A DNA stretch of 37,246 nucleotides, from NCBI RefSeq assembly GCF_029257255.1, contig NZ_JARICI010000008.1:1-37246 (forward strand), read 5' to 3'. Positions 25,100 to 34,638 of this stretch are shown here, one piece after another. The position numbers were made by a program, and so were the translations under genes. A model generated the notes under the pieces. That model made no database searches. It was not told the DNA's origin and saw nothing but the letters and a program-made list of their open reading frames with translations. The number at the start of each line of letters is the position of its first letter. The first letter of the stretch is position 1. Origin of the DNA: Sporosarcina sp. (GTDB lineage Bacteria > Bacillota > Bacilli > Bacillales_A > Planococcaceae).

Positions 25100-25460
25100 C
25101 ACTTAGTAAGCAGTTCGGGATTTAGAGCAAAGATGTACTCCTAACGCTTCGCTTTTACTCGCAAAAGCCGTTCTTTGTTACGGCTCTCGCTCCAGACGGT
25201 ACGCTTTTCCGGAGGGCCCGCGATGACCCAAGCGAACAGCGAAGGGTTCGCTTTGCCGTATTTCTGTGTACTTTACAGAAATTAAGGCAATACAGCGTTC
25301 TTCTACAATGCTTTCTCGCAAGCTCCCCAAAGTTGGCTCATCTGTCGGGCTGATCCTCCCGGAGTGTTTTAGCCGTGGGCTCACACAAAGCGAGTCATGC
25401 AACCGTTGCCGCAGGACGCGGCGTACTTAGGTTGCCTTCCATTCCAATCCTACTTACTAT
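25100..25460. repeat. Mosaic repeat element B
   Basis: Gene-free stretch between ispH and yqfO. 25127-25187 is the direct counterpart of 17813-17873 (52 of 61 bases), and 25255-25289 is the inverted counterpart of 17956-17990 (32 of 35). The modules lie in a different relative orientation than in element A. The boundaries are uncertain; CTTAGTAAG (about 25102) and CTTACTATG (about 25452) may be degenerate ends. Short hairpins occur throughout (for example AGCCG/CGGCT near 25167-25186). I see no coding gene in 25061-25556; the 74-codon frame on the minus strand is treated as spurious. Confidence 0.65.
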
Positions 25461-25556
25461 GTTAAAAGCATGTAGTATTCACATTAAACTATCTTTACAG
25501 CTGGCATGTTATAAAAGTATACCGTAAAGTCAAGAACAGATTATGGATATGATTCT

Positions 25557-26675
25557 TTATAGAAACTGAAAGGGCTCGGTAATCACTTTGGATTCAAGCA
25601 TTTCGATATCAAAGTTCTTGTCCTGACAGAGTGACATCAATTTCTCAGCCACTCCCTTGATCATGATTTTTTCAATATTATGTCCCGGGTCAACAACAGC
25701 CAGTCCTAGTGCCTCTGCGTCTTGTGCCACGTGATAATATAAATCGCCGGTCACAAGGACATCAGCGCCCTTTCGCTTTGCAGCCGAGATGTATTTATTG
25801 CCGTCTCCTCCAAGTACCGCCACTTTGCGTACAGGCGTCTTTGGATGTCCTACAAAACGCAGAGCCGGCACTTGAAATACGTCTTTCACATGCGCGGCAA
25901 ATTGCTTCAGTGTCATCTCTTCTTCTAAACGGCCCACTCTCCCGATTCCTTGAACATTCGTTGTCTGCTGCATCTTGAACAGATCAAACGCCGGTTCTTC
26001 ATAGGGATGAGCTGTACACATCGTTTTGATCACTTTGGACTGCAGTCTTTCCGGAAAAACGACTTCGATTCGCTCTTCATTTACTTCCGTCGGCTCTCCT
26101 ACTTCGCCAATCGTTGGATTCGCCCCATCGACAGGTGTGAAACGCCCGATTCCCTGTGAACTGAAACTGCATCCTGCGTAATCACCGATTGCTCCTGCGC
26201 CAGCTGCCGCTAATTCACTGCGCAGCTGATCTGCATCTCCCTGCGGACAGAACACCGCAAGCTTTACTAAGTGTTCGGAATCCGTCACTTCAATCGGCTC
26301 AGTATCCTTCACCCCAAGACGATCAGCCAGCATATCATTGACACCGCCTTCTGCAATATCGAGATTGGTATGTGCTGCATAGACGGCAATATCATGCTTG
26401 ATACATTTCTCAATCATTCGCCCTTGAGGAGTATCCGTCCAAATCGTTTTTACCGGCCTGAATAAAGGAGGATGATGCGCAATGATCAGATTTGCTCCCT
26501 GTTCAATCGCTTCGTCAATTACTTGTTCATTGACGTCGAGCGTCACAAGTACCTTATTCACCTGACGATTTAATTGGCCTATGTGCAGTCCGACTGGGTC
26601 TCCTTCAAATGCAAGCCGCTTGGGTGACCACTTTTCAAACAGTTCAATGATCTGATATCCATTCACTTTCTTCAT
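25557..26675 (-). CDS. yqfO: Nif3-like dinuclear metal center protein YqfO
   Basis: 372-residue cytosolic protein of the Nif3/DUF34 family. The N- and C-terminal Nif3 lobes carry the metal-binding His/Asp motifs (NLIIAHHPPLF near 65-75, AHTNLD, and the late LVTGDLYYHVAQD and DPGHNIEK). A ferredoxin-like insert similar to PII/CutA occupies about 130-230 (VFCPQGDADQLRSELAAAG). The molecular function is unsettled; family members behave as metal-dependent hydrolases. It overlaps trmK by 4 bases, the conserved Bacillales pairing. Confidence 0.93.
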   Translation of the reverse strand: MKKVNGYQIIELFEKWSPKRLAFEGDPVGLHIGQLNRQVNKVLVTLDVNEQVIDEAIEQGANLIIAHHPPLFRPVKTIWTDTPQGRMIEKCIKHDIAVYAAHTNLDIAEGGVNDMLADRLGVKDTEPIEVTDSEHLVKLAVFCPQGDADQLRSELAAAGAGAIGDYAGCSFSSQGIGRFTPVDGANPTIGEVGEPTEVNEERIEVVFPERLQSKVIKTMCTAHPYEEPAFDLFKMQQTTNVQGIGRVGRLEEEMTLKQFAAHVKDVFQVPALRFVGHPKTPVRKVAVLGGDGNKYISAAKRKGADVLVTGDLYYHVAQDAEALGLAVVDPGHNIEKIMIKGVAEKLMSLCQDKNFDIEMLESKVITEPFQFL

Positions 26676-27370
26676 GAAGTTAACACCTTCCTGACAAGTT
26701 CTATTTTTTGTTCCATCTCTGCTTTTTTCTTAAGGATTTCTTCAGTTTTTTCCGCTGCATCCAACGCTTTTATCACACGCTGCCATTCACGTATTTCTCT
26801 TTCCCACTTCGCTTGAAATATGTCCGAGTTTTTTTTTCGCAAAATGGGTCCTACAAGAAGGTCGGCATCCGAATAATCCGCAATACCTCTCTCCAACACA
26901 ACCACCTCATATATTTTTCCGTCTTCCCGTAAAATCTCTTCATCCGCAATCAAAAATCCATTTTGCACAGCCCACTGCCTGATCGCAATGGCATGAATAT
27001 TCGGCTGTGCTACAATCCGTTTCACTCCGTCAAGGCGTTCCTTGCCGTCCTGAAGAATCGACGTGATCAACGTTCCGCCCATTCCTGCAATTGTCACGGT
27101 TTCGACTGCGTCTGTTGGTTCGATTGCCTGCAGTCCATTTGCCAATCGCACGGAAATACGATCGGAAAAACCATTAAGCTGTACATTGCGTCGAGCAGAT
27201 TCGAAAGGTCCTTTTACGACTTCTCCTGCAATTGCGCGCTCGATCTTATCTTTATTCATCAAATAGCACGGTAAATACGCATGGTCGCTGCCGATATCAG
27301 CGAGCACTGTATCTCGCGGAACAAAACATGCGACCATCGCAAGTCGATCTGATAATTGATTGGTGTTCAT
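26672..27370 (-). CDS. trmK: tRNA (adenine-N1)-methyltransferase TrmK
   Basis: SAM-dependent enzyme that methylates A22 of certain tRNAs. Rossmann motif I (VLADIGSDHAYLP) with the family-specific GSDHAYLP signature and motif IV-like AGMGGTLI are present. The C-terminal half is a coiled coil (AKWEREIREWQRV, ILKKKAEMEQKIEL), as in TrmK/YqfN. The likely start is ATG 27370 after AAAGGCGGG, giving 232 residues; an in-frame ATG at 27424 adds 18 residues without a ribosome site. First of the trmK-yqfO pair. Confidence 0.92.
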   Translation of the reverse strand: MNTNQLSDRLAMVACFVPRDTVLADIGSDHAYLPCYLMNKDKIERAIAGEVVKGPFESARRNVQLNGFSDRISVRLANGLQAIEPTDAVETVTIAGMGGTLITSILQDGKERLDGVKRIVAQPNIHAIAIRQWAVQNGFLIADEEILREDGKIYEVVVLERGIADYSDADLLVGPILRKKNSDIFQAKWEREIREWQRVIKALDAAEKTEEILKKKAEMEQKIELVRKVLTS

Positions 27371-27426
27371 ATATTCCCGCCTTTCATTCCATTCTATTGT
27401 ATAGTCGGCATGCATTTCGCGCAATG

Positions 27427-27473
27427 CAAAAGAGCTATTAAACCGGGGAATGAATCCATGATTTAATAGCTCT
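27427..27473 (-). terminator. Terminator of cccA
   Basis: AGAGCTATTAAA pairs with TTTAATAGCTCT around a 19-base loop, with TTTT on the minus strand. Confidence 0.8.
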
Positions 27474-27489
27474 ATTCATAAGTAGGCGA

Positions 27490-27867
27490 TCAGTCTAATG
27501 ATAAAATGTAATCTACCATCTCATCTATGTTCTCGTCTGGAACAAGTCCAGCAGGCATTGCAGTTCCTGGAACGCCGTTTTTGATTGCGTCATGCATTTC
27601 GTCAGCACCGATTGATGAACCAGCTAATGCAGGTCCCATTCCACCGGACAAGCCTTCTCCGTGACAGCTGATACATTTCTGCTGCGCGACTGCTTCCGCA
27701 TCAAATTCGCCGGTATTTGCATTTTCTTCTGTTGCAGCTTCAGTGCTTTCTTCTTCAGATCCAGCAATTTCTTTCTTTTGATCTAAACCATAAAGTGACA
27801 TGAAGAAAATCAGTCCAATTCCCAGCGCGAAAATTAAAAGATAAGGTATAACAGGATTTTTATTCAT
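27490..27867 (-). CDS. cccA: Membrane-anchored cytochrome c550
   Basis: Electron-transfer cytochrome on the outer membrane face. N-terminal transmembrane helix (about 7-26 from MNKNPVIPY), a Glu/Ala-rich linker, and one c-type heme domain with CISCHG. The distal Met ligand is probably in the TAMPAGLV segment. ATG 27867 follows GAAGGAGGG; an upstream in-frame ATG at 27885 overlaps that site. The 125-residue size matches B. subtilis CccA, which also lies just after sigA. Needs a c-type maturation system elsewhere in the genome. Confidence 0.94.
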   Translation of the reverse strand: MNKNPVIPYLLIFALGIGLIFFMSLYGLDQKKEIAGSEEESTEAATEENANTGEFDAEAVAQQKCISCHGEGLSGGMGPALAGSSIGADEMHDAIKNGVPGTAMPAGLVPDENIDEMVDYILSLD

Positions 27868-28004
27868 TGGATTACCCTCCTTCATCAGAATCTATTCTGT
27901 AAAGATACAGTACACAATTAACATTGTACTGTATCTATGTGAAAACTGAAAGTGTTATTGAACGACTTTTCACCTTTTGTGACAGATTGGACATAATTTT
28001 GTAA

Positions 28005-29144
28005 TCAGCAACCGATTTGTCTTGCGATTACCATACGCTGTACTTCTGAAGTGCCTTCCCCGATCTCGAGCAGCTTTGCGTCCCGAAGATATCTTTCAAC
28101 TTCGTATTCCCTCATATAGCCGTATCCGCCATGTATTTGGATGGCTTCATTGGCTATCTCCATCGCGATTTCAGAAGCGTAGAGCTTACACATCGATGCT
28201 TCTTTCGTAAATTTTCTGCCTTGATCCTTCAGCCAAGCAGCTTTATAGACCATATTTCGCGCAAGTTCGATTTTCATTGCCATATCAGCGAGCTTAAATT
28301 GAGTAATCTGGAAAGAAGATAAACTTTTGCCAAATTGTTTTCGTTCTTTGGAATAACTCAATGCCCGTTCATAAGCGGCCTGTGCGATTCCGACTGCCAT
28401 TGCCCCAATTCCTATACGGCCACCATCTAATGTCACGAGGAACTGCTGAAATCCTTTGCCTCTTTCACCAAGTAAATTTTCTTCGGGCACAATAACTTGA
28501 TCGAGCACAAGCTCCGTTGTATTGGAAGCGTGCAACCCCATTTTTTCATAGTTATCAATAATCGTGAAGCCTTCTACGCTGGTTGGGACAATAATAGCAC
28601 TGATTTCTTTCTGCCCATCTTTTCGCCCAGTCACCGCTGTCAGAGCCAAATGATTTGCATAGCTTGCATTCGTTATATAAACTTTCGAGCCGTTAATTAT
28701 ATATTTACCGTCTTTACGTACAGCTGTCGTCTCTGTTCCACCCGCATCCGAGCCGGCGTTAGGTTCCGTCAGACCGAATGCTCCCAATGTTTCACCTGTA
28801 CAGATTGGTGTCAGGTAATCGCGTTTCTGCTGTTCCGTACCAAATAAGTGCAAGGGCGCTCCGCCAAGTGATATATGAGCAGAATATGTGATTCCTGTAG
28901 AAGCACATGCACGGCTCAGCTCTTCTGTAACAATTGCAAAACTTATCGTATCTGCCCCCGCACCGCCATAGTCTTCCGGGAAAGGCAGCCCCATCATACC
29001 CATCTGGGAAAGCTTTTTGAAGATATCTAGTGGAAACTTTCCGGTCCGGTCGCGGTCTACTGCACCCGGCGCCACTTCTTCATTGGAAAAATCTCTTATT
29101 AACTTTTTAACCATTTGCTGTTCTTGAGTTAAATCAAAGTTCAT
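28005..29144 (-). CDS. Acyl-CoA dehydrogenase
   Basis: FAD enzyme that introduces the alpha-beta double bond in acyl-CoA (short to branched chain class). The 379-residue protein has the N-terminal helical domain, the FAD-binding loop [14 protein letters not shown], the YITNA/strand segment, and the C-terminal helix motif [12 protein letters not shown] with catalytic Glu in [11 protein letters not shown]. Best start is ATG 29144 after GAGAGG; ATG 29153 is in frame. It resembles AcdA/MmgC-type enzymes; the chain length is not readable. It is an insert relative to the B. subtilis cccA-sigA order and has a promoter inside a perfect palindrome. Confidence 0.93.
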   Translation of the reverse strand: MNFDLTQEQQMVKKLIRDFSNEEVAPGAVDRDRTGKFPLDIFKKLSQMGMMGLPFPEDYGGAGADTISFAIVTEELSRACASTGITYSAHISLGGAPLHLFGTEQQKRDYLTPICTGETLGAFGLTEPNAGSDAGGTETTAVRKDGKYIINGSKVYITNASYANHLALTAVTGRKDGQKEISAIIVPTSVEGFTIIDNYEKMGLHASNTTELVLDQVIVPEENLLGERGKGFQQFLVTLDGGRIGIGAMAVGIAQAAYERALSYSKERKQFGKSLSSFQITQFKLADMAMKIELARNMVYKAAWLKDQGRKFTKEASMCKLYASEIAMEIANEAIQIHGGYGYMREYEVERYLRDAKLLEIGEGTSEVQRMVIARQIGC

Positions 29145-29180
29145 TTTGATCATCCTCTCTTTTGAAAGCCCTTACATTTC

Positions 29181-29237
29181 ATTATATAGAAATTGGATGG
29201 AATATTACAATGATTTCATTGTAATATTCCATCCAAT
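29181..29237 (-). promoter_or_regulatory. Promoter of the acyl-CoA dehydrogenase gene embedded in a perfect 22-bp palindrome
   Basis: Arms 29192-29213 and 29216-29237 are exact inverted copies with a 2-base centre. On the minus strand, TTGTAA in the promoter-proximal arm is followed after 18 bases by TATAAT (29186-29181), a plausible promoter. The dyad may act as an operator, as terminator of the upstream gene (29249-29815), or both. Confidence 0.5.
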
Positions 29238-29248
29238 CAGACAATCTA

Positions 29249-29815
29249 TTAAAAAGATAATAGTAGGAAACCGACGATAATCAATAAACCCAAAGAACCT
29301 GAGATTGTGAAATAAAGCAATTTCATCAGCCTGCCTGTAAACAGCCACAACACGCAGTTCAATACGAGCAGACCAATTAATATGGAAGTTTCTCCATTAA
29401 AAAATGCTGTCCAGATTTTGAGCGACATCATCAGCAATAAAAAAGCCATCGATATGTATAAGAAAGGAGCAAAGCCCTTTTTAATAAAATTCTTTCCGGA
29501 TGCCAGGATGAGTAAAAATACGGAAAGAACAGTTGCTGTCAGCAAAGTGGCAGCTGGGTATTCATTCAGCATGAACATGGCTGCAGATGCTACTCCGGCA
29601 AGTAATAGGCTGAAAAACAAGATCATCAGCTGCTTTGTCCGCAGCTGTCTGCGTTCTTTTTGCAGCATGGATGATTCTTTCATCACAACTTCATCAGGAT
29701 CTTCGCCTTGTGCATATAAGGTAATCAAAAAATCACAATAGTGTTCTGGCAGTAATTTATTGCTTTTCCAGTAGCGTATTTCCGATATGATGATTTGTTT
29801 TTTTTCCTTAGTCAT
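29249..29815 (-). CDS. Integral membrane protein of unknown function
   Basis: 188 residues. A soluble N-terminal helical segment (SEIRYWKSNKLLPEHYCDFL) is followed by a coiled region and about six membrane helices from residue 62 to the end. The motif W-x-x-x-x-L-L-P-E-x-Y-C-D-F-L is shared by several Bacillales membrane proteins, but I recognise no named family. A GAGGAG-like site precedes the ATG. Stand-alone between sigA's terminator and the acyl-CoA dehydrogenase promoter palindrome. It could be a local accessory gene. Confidence 0.75.
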   Translation of the reverse strand: MTKEKKQIIISEIRYWKSNKLLPEHYCDFLITLYAQGEDPDEVVMKESSMLQKERRQLRTKQLMILFFSLLLAGVASAAMFMLNEYPAATLLTATVLSVFLLILASGKNFIKKGFAPFLYISMAFLLLMMSLKIWTAFFNGETSILIGLLVLNCVLWLFTGRLMKLLYFTISGSLGLLIIVGFLLLSF

Positions 29816-29870
29816 CCTTTCTCCTCCAATGATACCGATCGTTAGATATACAAGATTATGTAAGCAGAAG

Positions 29871-29901
29871 AAAAAAGCATCGGCTTTTTTGAAGCCGATG
29901 C
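29871..29901 (-). terminator. Terminator of dnaG-sigA
   Basis: GCATCGGCTT and AAGCCGATGC form a perfect stem; TTTTTT follows on the minus strand. Confidence 0.9.
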
Positions 29902-29906
29902 AACTA

Positions 29907-31076
29907 TTATTCTAAAAAGTCTTTTAGTCGTTTGCTGCGGGATGGGTGACGAAGTTTGCGAAGAGCTTTAGCTTCGATTTGACGGATACGTTCACGTGTT
30001 ACTCCAAAGACCTTACCTACTTCTTCAAGCGTGCGTGTGCGTCCGTCATCAAGACCGAATCGCAGTCGCAATACGTTCTCTTCTCGGTCTGTTAGTGTAT
30101 CTAAAACATCTTCTAACTGCTCTTTCAACAATTCATAAGCCGCATGGTCAGAAGGCGATTGCGCTTCTGAGTCCTCAATGAAATCACCTAAATGGGAATC
30201 GTCTTCTTCTCCGATCGGTGTTTCTAAGGAAACCGGTTCTTGAGCAATTTTAAGAATTTCGCGCACTTTTTCCGGTGTCAAATCCATTTCTTCTCCGATT
30301 TCTTCAGGTGACGGCTCACGTCCAAGATCCTGAAGAAGCTGACGCTGTACACGGATTAACTTATTAATCGTTTCAACCATATGCACAGGAATTCGGATGG
30401 TACGGGCCTGATCGGCAATAGCACGGGTAATCGCCTGGCGAATCCACCAAGTTGCATACGTACTGAATTTAAAACCTTTTGTATGATCGAATTTCTCTAC
30501 TGCCTTAATCAGTCCCATATTTCCTTCTTGAATCAAGTCAAGGAACAGCATCCCACGGCCAACATAGCGTTTTGCAATACTGACGACTAAACGTAAGTTG
30601 GCTTCTGCCAATTTCTTTTTAGCGTTTTCTCCGCGCAAGATAGCTTTATCAATCTTAGGGGTCATTGTATTTGTTTCTTCAAGTTCTGCTTCCGCTTCCA
30701 AACCTTCTTGAATACGGATAGCAAGATCTACCTCTTCTTTACCTGTTAATAAGTCAACACGGCCAATTTCTTTCAAATACATCCGAACGGGATCGTTGAT
30801 TCTGACGCCTGGCGGTACACTCAAGTCATTTAAGTCAAATTGTTCTTCTTTACTACTCTTGGGATCAGCCTCTTCTTTTCTATCCATTTCGATTTCCTGT
30901 GCTTCTATTTGATCTAGAAACTCTTCGAATTGCTCAGGTTCCATTTCAAATGATGCCAGTTTTTCCGTAACATCCTCCAAAGTTAGTTCACCTGTTTTTT
31001 TACCAGCCTCTATAATGGCTGCTTTTGCTTCTTCAAGGGTCAATTCTGCTTCTCCCGCTTTTTCTTCTTTTGTCAT
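29907..31076 (-). CDS. sigA: RNA polymerase primary sigma factor SigA (RpoD)
   Basis: Housekeeping sigma factor of 389 residues. Region 1.1-type acidic N-terminus (1-90) precedes region 1.2 ([11 protein letters not shown]), region 2 with the core-binding and -10 recognition helix ([21 protein letters not shown]), region 3, and region 4.2 ([18 protein letters not shown]) contacting the -35. The length and motifs match Bacillus SigA. ATG is preceded by AGGAGG. It lies 15 bases after dnaG, the conserved macromolecular-synthesis operon. Confidence 0.98.
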   Translation of the reverse strand: MTKEEKAGEAELTLEEAKAAIIEAGKKTGELTLEDVTEKLASFEMEPEQFEEFLDQIEAQEIEMDRKEEADPKSSKEEQFDLNDLSVPPGVRINDPVRMYLKEIGRVDLLTGKEEVDLAIRIQEGLEAEAELEETNTMTPKIDKAILRGENAKKKLAEANLRLVVSIAKRYVGRGMLFLDLIQEGNMGLIKAVEKFDHTKGFKFSTYATWWIRQAITRAIADQARTIRIPVHMVETINKLIRVQRQLLQDLGREPSPEEIGEEMDLTPEKVREILKIAQEPVSLETPIGEEDDSHLGDFIEDSEAQSPSDHAAYELLKEQLEDVLDTLTDREENVLRLRFGLDDGRTRTLEEVGKVFGVTRERIRQIEAKALRKLRHPSRSKRLKDFLE

Positions 31077-31091
31077 AGTGACTATACCTCC

Positions 31092-32909
31092 TTACAGAAC
31101 CTTTAACGATCTCACAAGATGGATAACTTCCGTTGCTAACTCCATTGCTTTTAGTAGGTCGTTCCTTTTTTCTGCTTCTTTTGATTCGTGCTGTTTTTTA
31201 TTAATTAGACGTTTTAGCTGGTTTCGCTTTAAATGGCGAATACAGTCATCCACCTCTTGTCCCGTATGCTCTTGAGAGCGTTCGGTCAAAATGGCTTCCA
31301 TAACAATTTTCTTCAATTGCCGTTCTTCCAGCATTTCTGCAAACCGCTGATAGTTCGGCATGTCGTACTGTTCATAAAAAGCCGCCAGCTTAAAGAAGAT
31401 TTTAATTACATCTTCTCTGACAAATAAGTCCTGAAGCTCCAGCCGTTTTTCTTCAAACAAATCGGCATCCATTAAGAGATGTGCCAGGAGCAGATGCTCT
31501 GCCCTATCTGTTTCTGATCTGTGAGCTGTCGCACCGGATACATTTACCGATTGGCTTGCCTGTACTGGATCTGGGTCTGCATCCCGTTTATGCTGAGCTT
31601 TTCGGGCAATCGACTTGGTAAATTCCTGTCCAAGCGATTCTTTTGAAGCATGGGTTTCAGCATGGAGCTGCTGAATTAATAAATCTTTCTCGATAGGCGA
31701 ACAACGATGAGCAAGTTCATTAAATACTTCATGAACATACTGCTTAATATCATGATCGACCGTCAAGTTTTTGTCTCTTCTATAATAAGCCGCGACAAAA
31801 GAGATGTACGATAGCGGCTGATCAAGAATCTTCTCGCTAAAAGCTTCCACTCCTTGTTCCGAAATGAAATCATCTGGATCCATTCGGTCAGGCAGCGTAG
31901 CCACCAGCACATCCATCCCGCTGTCGATCAAGCTGTCGGCAAAACGTTTGGCGGCCCCCCAGCCAGCAGAATCACCATCGCAGCAAATCACGACTTTTTT
32001 TGCCATACGCTTCAGTTTCACAATATGATGAGAGGATAAAGCAGTTCCCATCACAGCGACTGTATTTCCAATACCTCCGCGGTCAGCGGAAATAGTATCC
32101 ATGAAACCTTCGAATAGTATTACTTTACCCGTTTTCCGAACATTAAGACGTGCACGGTGAAAATTAAACAAAACCTTGCTCTTTTCAAAAATGGGGGTTT
32201 CCGGACTGTTGATGTATTTCGCATCAGTGGATGAATCTTCCAGTCTTCTTCCGGAGAAGGCAATGGTTGCTCCATTATCATCTTGTATCGGAAACATGAT
32301 TCTTCCTCTGAAGCGGTCGAAAAACCCAGAGCCGTCATCTTTTTGAAAACAAAGTCCTGCGGTTTCCATTTCTTTCAGATCATAGCCCTGTCTTTTTAAT
32401 AAGGAAGATAGAGCATCTGATTGAACAGGAGACCATCCTATTTCATACTGTTCGATTTGATCACGCGTAAATCCTCTTTTTTCTAAGTATTCTAATGCTT
32501 TTTCGCCTTCTATGGTGTTTAAGAGCAGATGACTGTAAAAATTGGCGGCAAGCGCATAGGCTTTTTGCATTTGTTGATGAGAAGAGCTTTTCGTTGTCTG
32601 CTGTTCGCCGGATGATGCTTCTAGTTCCATCCCCATTCTGCTGCCAAGCTTCACAATGGAATCGATGAACGTTCGATTTTCCACGTCCATCATAAATGTA
32701 ATTGCGTTGCCGCTTGCTCCGCAGCCGAAGCAGTGAAAAAGCTGTTTGTCTTCGGAAACCGAGAATGACGGGCTGTTCTCTTCATGGAATGGACACAGTC
32801 CAAACCAATTCTTTCCTCTTTTGGCTAACTGGACGTATTCACTGATCAAGTCAACAATATCGGTTCCTGTGCGAATTTCCTCAATTGTCTCGTCAGATAT
32901 TCTTGTCAT
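31092..32909 (-). CDS. dnaG: DNA primase DnaG
   Basis: 605-residue replicative primase. Zinc-binding domain ligands Cys39, His42, Cys60 and Cys63 (CPFH ... CFGC) are intact. The TOPRIM core has the E...D-x-D motifs (LFEGFMDTIS, VICCDGDSAGWGA). The C-terminal helicase-interaction domain covers about 440-605. Start ATG 32909 follows a weak site. First gene of the dnaG-sigA operon. It primes leading- and lagging-strand synthesis for the DnaB-type helicase. Confidence 0.97.
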   Translation of the reverse strand: MTRISDETIEEIRTGTDIVDLISEYVQLAKRGKNWFGLCPFHEENSPSFSVSEDKQLFHCFGCGASGNAITFMMDVENRTFIDSIVKLGSRMGMELEASSGEQQTTKSSSHQQMQKAYALAANFYSHLLLNTIEGEKALEYLEKRGFTRDQIEQYEIGWSPVQSDALSSLLKRQGYDLKEMETAGLCFQKDDGSGFFDRFRGRIMFPIQDDNGATIAFSGRRLEDSSTDAKYINSPETPIFEKSKVLFNFHRARLNVRKTGKVILFEGFMDTISADRGGIGNTVAVMGTALSSHHIVKLKRMAKKVVICCDGDSAGWGAAKRFADSLIDSGMDVLVATLPDRMDPDDFISEQGVEAFSEKILDQPLSYISFVAAYYRRDKNLTVDHDIKQYVHEVFNELAHRCSPIEKDLLIQQLHAETHASKESLGQEFTKSIARKAQHKRDADPDPVQASQSVNVSGATAHRSETDRAEHLLLAHLLMDADLFEEKRLELQDLFVREDVIKIFFKLAAFYEQYDMPNYQRFAEMLEERQLKKIVMEAILTERSQEHTGQEVDDCIRHLKRNQLKRLINKKQHESKEAEKRNDLLKAMELATEVIHLVRSLKVL

Positions 32910-33052
32910 TCTATCACCATTTCTACTCTATATACATAAATTCGTGGTCTTTCTAAAAAACCCTTCTTTATCGACATGATTCGCGTAAAAACTTTCATTC
33001 TTATTGATAGTTAGCAAACCGCCATAAAGAACAGCCAGTTCCATGCACACAG

Positions 33053-33090
33053 AAAAAAGAAGACCTAACCATCCGGTTTAGTTGGCCTTC
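33053..33090 (-). terminator. Terminator overlapping the 3' end of yqfL
   Basis: GAAG...CTAAACC pairs with GGTTAG...CTTC, followed by TTTTTT on the minus strand. The first arm lies in the last codons of yqfL. Confidence 0.7.
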
Positions 33091-33896
33091 CCTTGAGCGA
33101 TCCATTTTAGTATCATATTAGCTGTTTCTTCCACTGCGCGATTCGTTACATCAATGACTTCACAGCCGATTCTTGTCGTTATTTCATTAAAATACTCTAT
33201 TTCTTGTTGAATACGTGCTATTTTCGCATAGTTCGCGTCATCTTTCAAGCCCAAAGTTTCCAAGCGGGCTTTTCGAATCGAATTTAGCTGATTAACGGAA
33301 ATGTATAAACCAAAACATTTCGAGGGATCAATAGAGAATAATTCTGCCGGCGGATCCACTTCCGGAACGAGCGGAACGTTAGCTACTTTATAACCTTTAT
33401 TCGCAAGGAATTGAGATAATGGGGTTTTAGAGGTTCTTGAAACGCCTATCAGCACAATGTCTGCTTCCAGTACACCCCGAGTATCGCGTCCGTCATCATA
33501 CTTTACCGCAAACTCAATGGCTTCGATTTTTTTAAAGTAATGATCATCTAACTGCCTTACAAGTCCCGGTTCTTCGAAAGGTTCCTGACCAATTTGATTT
33601 GCCATTTCCTCTATTAGAGGGCCCATTAAATCAACGCACTTTACTTCCAGTTCCCCGCACAGTAACTGTAGCTGATGTCGCATAGAGCTTTTTACTAAGG
33701 TAAAGACTACGAGGGCCTGCTGCTGTTTGGCCAGGAAAGTTATTTCCTCGAGCTGAGAGTCGTCCTCTATGTAAGAGAATCTTTTTATGGAGACCGTCTC
33801 TAAATCATGCCGGAATTGACTTGCAGCTGCCTTTGTTACAAGACCGGCTGTTTCTCCAACAGAATCTGAGACAATGAATAATGTGAATTTCGGCAT
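33078..33896 (-). CDS. yqfL: PEP synthase/PPDK regulatory protein family kinase-pyrophosphorylase YqfL
   Basis: Cytosolic DUF299 (PSRP/PDRP) protein that, in family members, phosphorylates and dephosphorylates PEP synthase or pyruvate phosphate dikinase using ADP and Pi. The P-loop-like motif GVSRTSKTPLS (about 150-160) and the N-terminal FIVSDSVGETA are present. Start ATG 33896 follows GAGGAG; an in-frame ATG at 33911 adds five residues and lacks a site. Length about 272. It overlaps or abuts ccpN's end, the conserved ccpN-yqfL operon, and modulates gluconeogenic control together with CcpN. Confidence 0.93.
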   Translation of the reverse strand: MPKFTLFIVSDSVGETAGLVTKAAASQFRHDLETVSIKRFSYIEDDSQLEEITFLAKQQQALVVFTLVKSSMRHQLQLLCGELEVKCVDLMGPLIEEMANQIGQEPFEEPGLVRQLDDHYFKKIEAIEFAVKYDDGRDTRGVLEADIVLIGVSRTSKTPLSQFLANKGYKVANVPLVPEVDPPAELFSIDPSKCFGLYISVNQLNSIRKARLETLGLKDDANYAKIARIQQEIEYFNEITTRIGCEVIDVTNRAVEETANMILKWIAQGKAN

Positions 33897-33907
33897 ACAG
33901 TCACTCC

Positions 33908-34546
33908 TCATAAATCATGATCTTCTGCTAATGAAAGAAATGCGGCTGTAATATTCGTTTTTGTAATTCGGCCGATTACTTCCAGTCCTTCTTCTTTTTT
34001 ATTAATGATAGGCAATGAATCAATTTGGCTGTCCATCATTTTTTTCGCTACAGAAATTAGGGTATCTTCTTTCTTGCAATAGGTGATATTTGGCATTCTG
34101 GTCATAATGACATGCACCGGAATTTTGTCCAGCTCCGTTCTTCCAATGCTCGTCCTTAATAAATCTTTTCTTGACAGCACGCCCGTCAGTAAGGAATTCT
34201 GATCCACTACAAATAGCGTACCGACATCTTCTAAAAACAGCTGGCATATCGCATCATAGACAGATAGGTTTTCCGTGACGACTACGGGTCTTGATAGAAA
34301 ATCCGCAGCTTTCATATCCACCATTCCGTCCGCCACCGATTGAATCGGTTTCTTGCCGGAATAGAAATAACCTACACGCGGTCTTGCATCCAAATATCCC
34401 GCCATCGTTAAGATTGCCAAATCGGGCCGGATTGTTGCACGCGCTAAAGATAGACGCTCGGCAATTTGTTCTCCTGTAATTGGTCCATTTCCTTTAACGA
34501 TGTCAAGGATTTCATTTTGACGTGTATTTAATTCCAAACATGTCAC
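33908..34546 (-). CDS. ccpN: Transcriptional repressor CcpN (gluconeogenesis)
   Basis: 212-residue repressor with an N-terminal winged helix (RQNEILDIVKGNGPITGEQIAERL, broken by the turn in PITG) and two CBS domains (about 75-140 and 145-205), which bind ATP/ADP. In Bacillus it represses gapB and pckA under glycolytic conditions. The N-terminus (M)TCLELN aligns by position with B. subtilis CcpN, favouring the GTG start at 34546 over the in-frame TTG at 34537, although ribosome-site evidence is weak. Operon with yqfL; divergent from the glyS T-box. Confidence 0.93.
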   Translation of the reverse strand: MTCLELNTRQNEILDIVKGNGPITGEQIAERLSLARATIRPDLAILTMAGYLDARPRVGYFYSGKKPIQSVADGMVDMKAADFLSRPVVVTENLSVYDAICQLFLEDVGTLFVVDQNSLLTGVLSRKDLLRTSIGRTELDKIPVHVIMTRMPNITYCKKEDTLISVAKKMMDSQIDSLPIINKKEEGLEVIGRITKTNITAAFLSLAEDHDL

Positions 34547-34603
34547 CGCCTTCAGACTTCAAAGTAGTATTTACTGTCTAATTATATATCAAGACGCTCA
34601 CTA

Positions 34604-34632
34604 TTGCGAAGAAACGAGAAGCATGCTAAACT
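34604..34632 (+). promoter_or_regulatory. Promoter of the glycine T-box and glyS
   Basis: TTGCGA at 34604-34609, 17-base spacer, TAAACT at 34627-34632. Predicted start near 34639. Stretch 34547-34859 otherwise holds the T-box and the ccpN promoter area. Confidence 0.65.
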
Positions 34633-34638
34633 AATTTT

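Noticed and set aside
25178..25402. 74-codon open frame on the minus strand
   Set aside because: It lies inside repeat B, has no clear ribosome site, and its translation (Arg/Ser/Pro-rich) is not protein-like.
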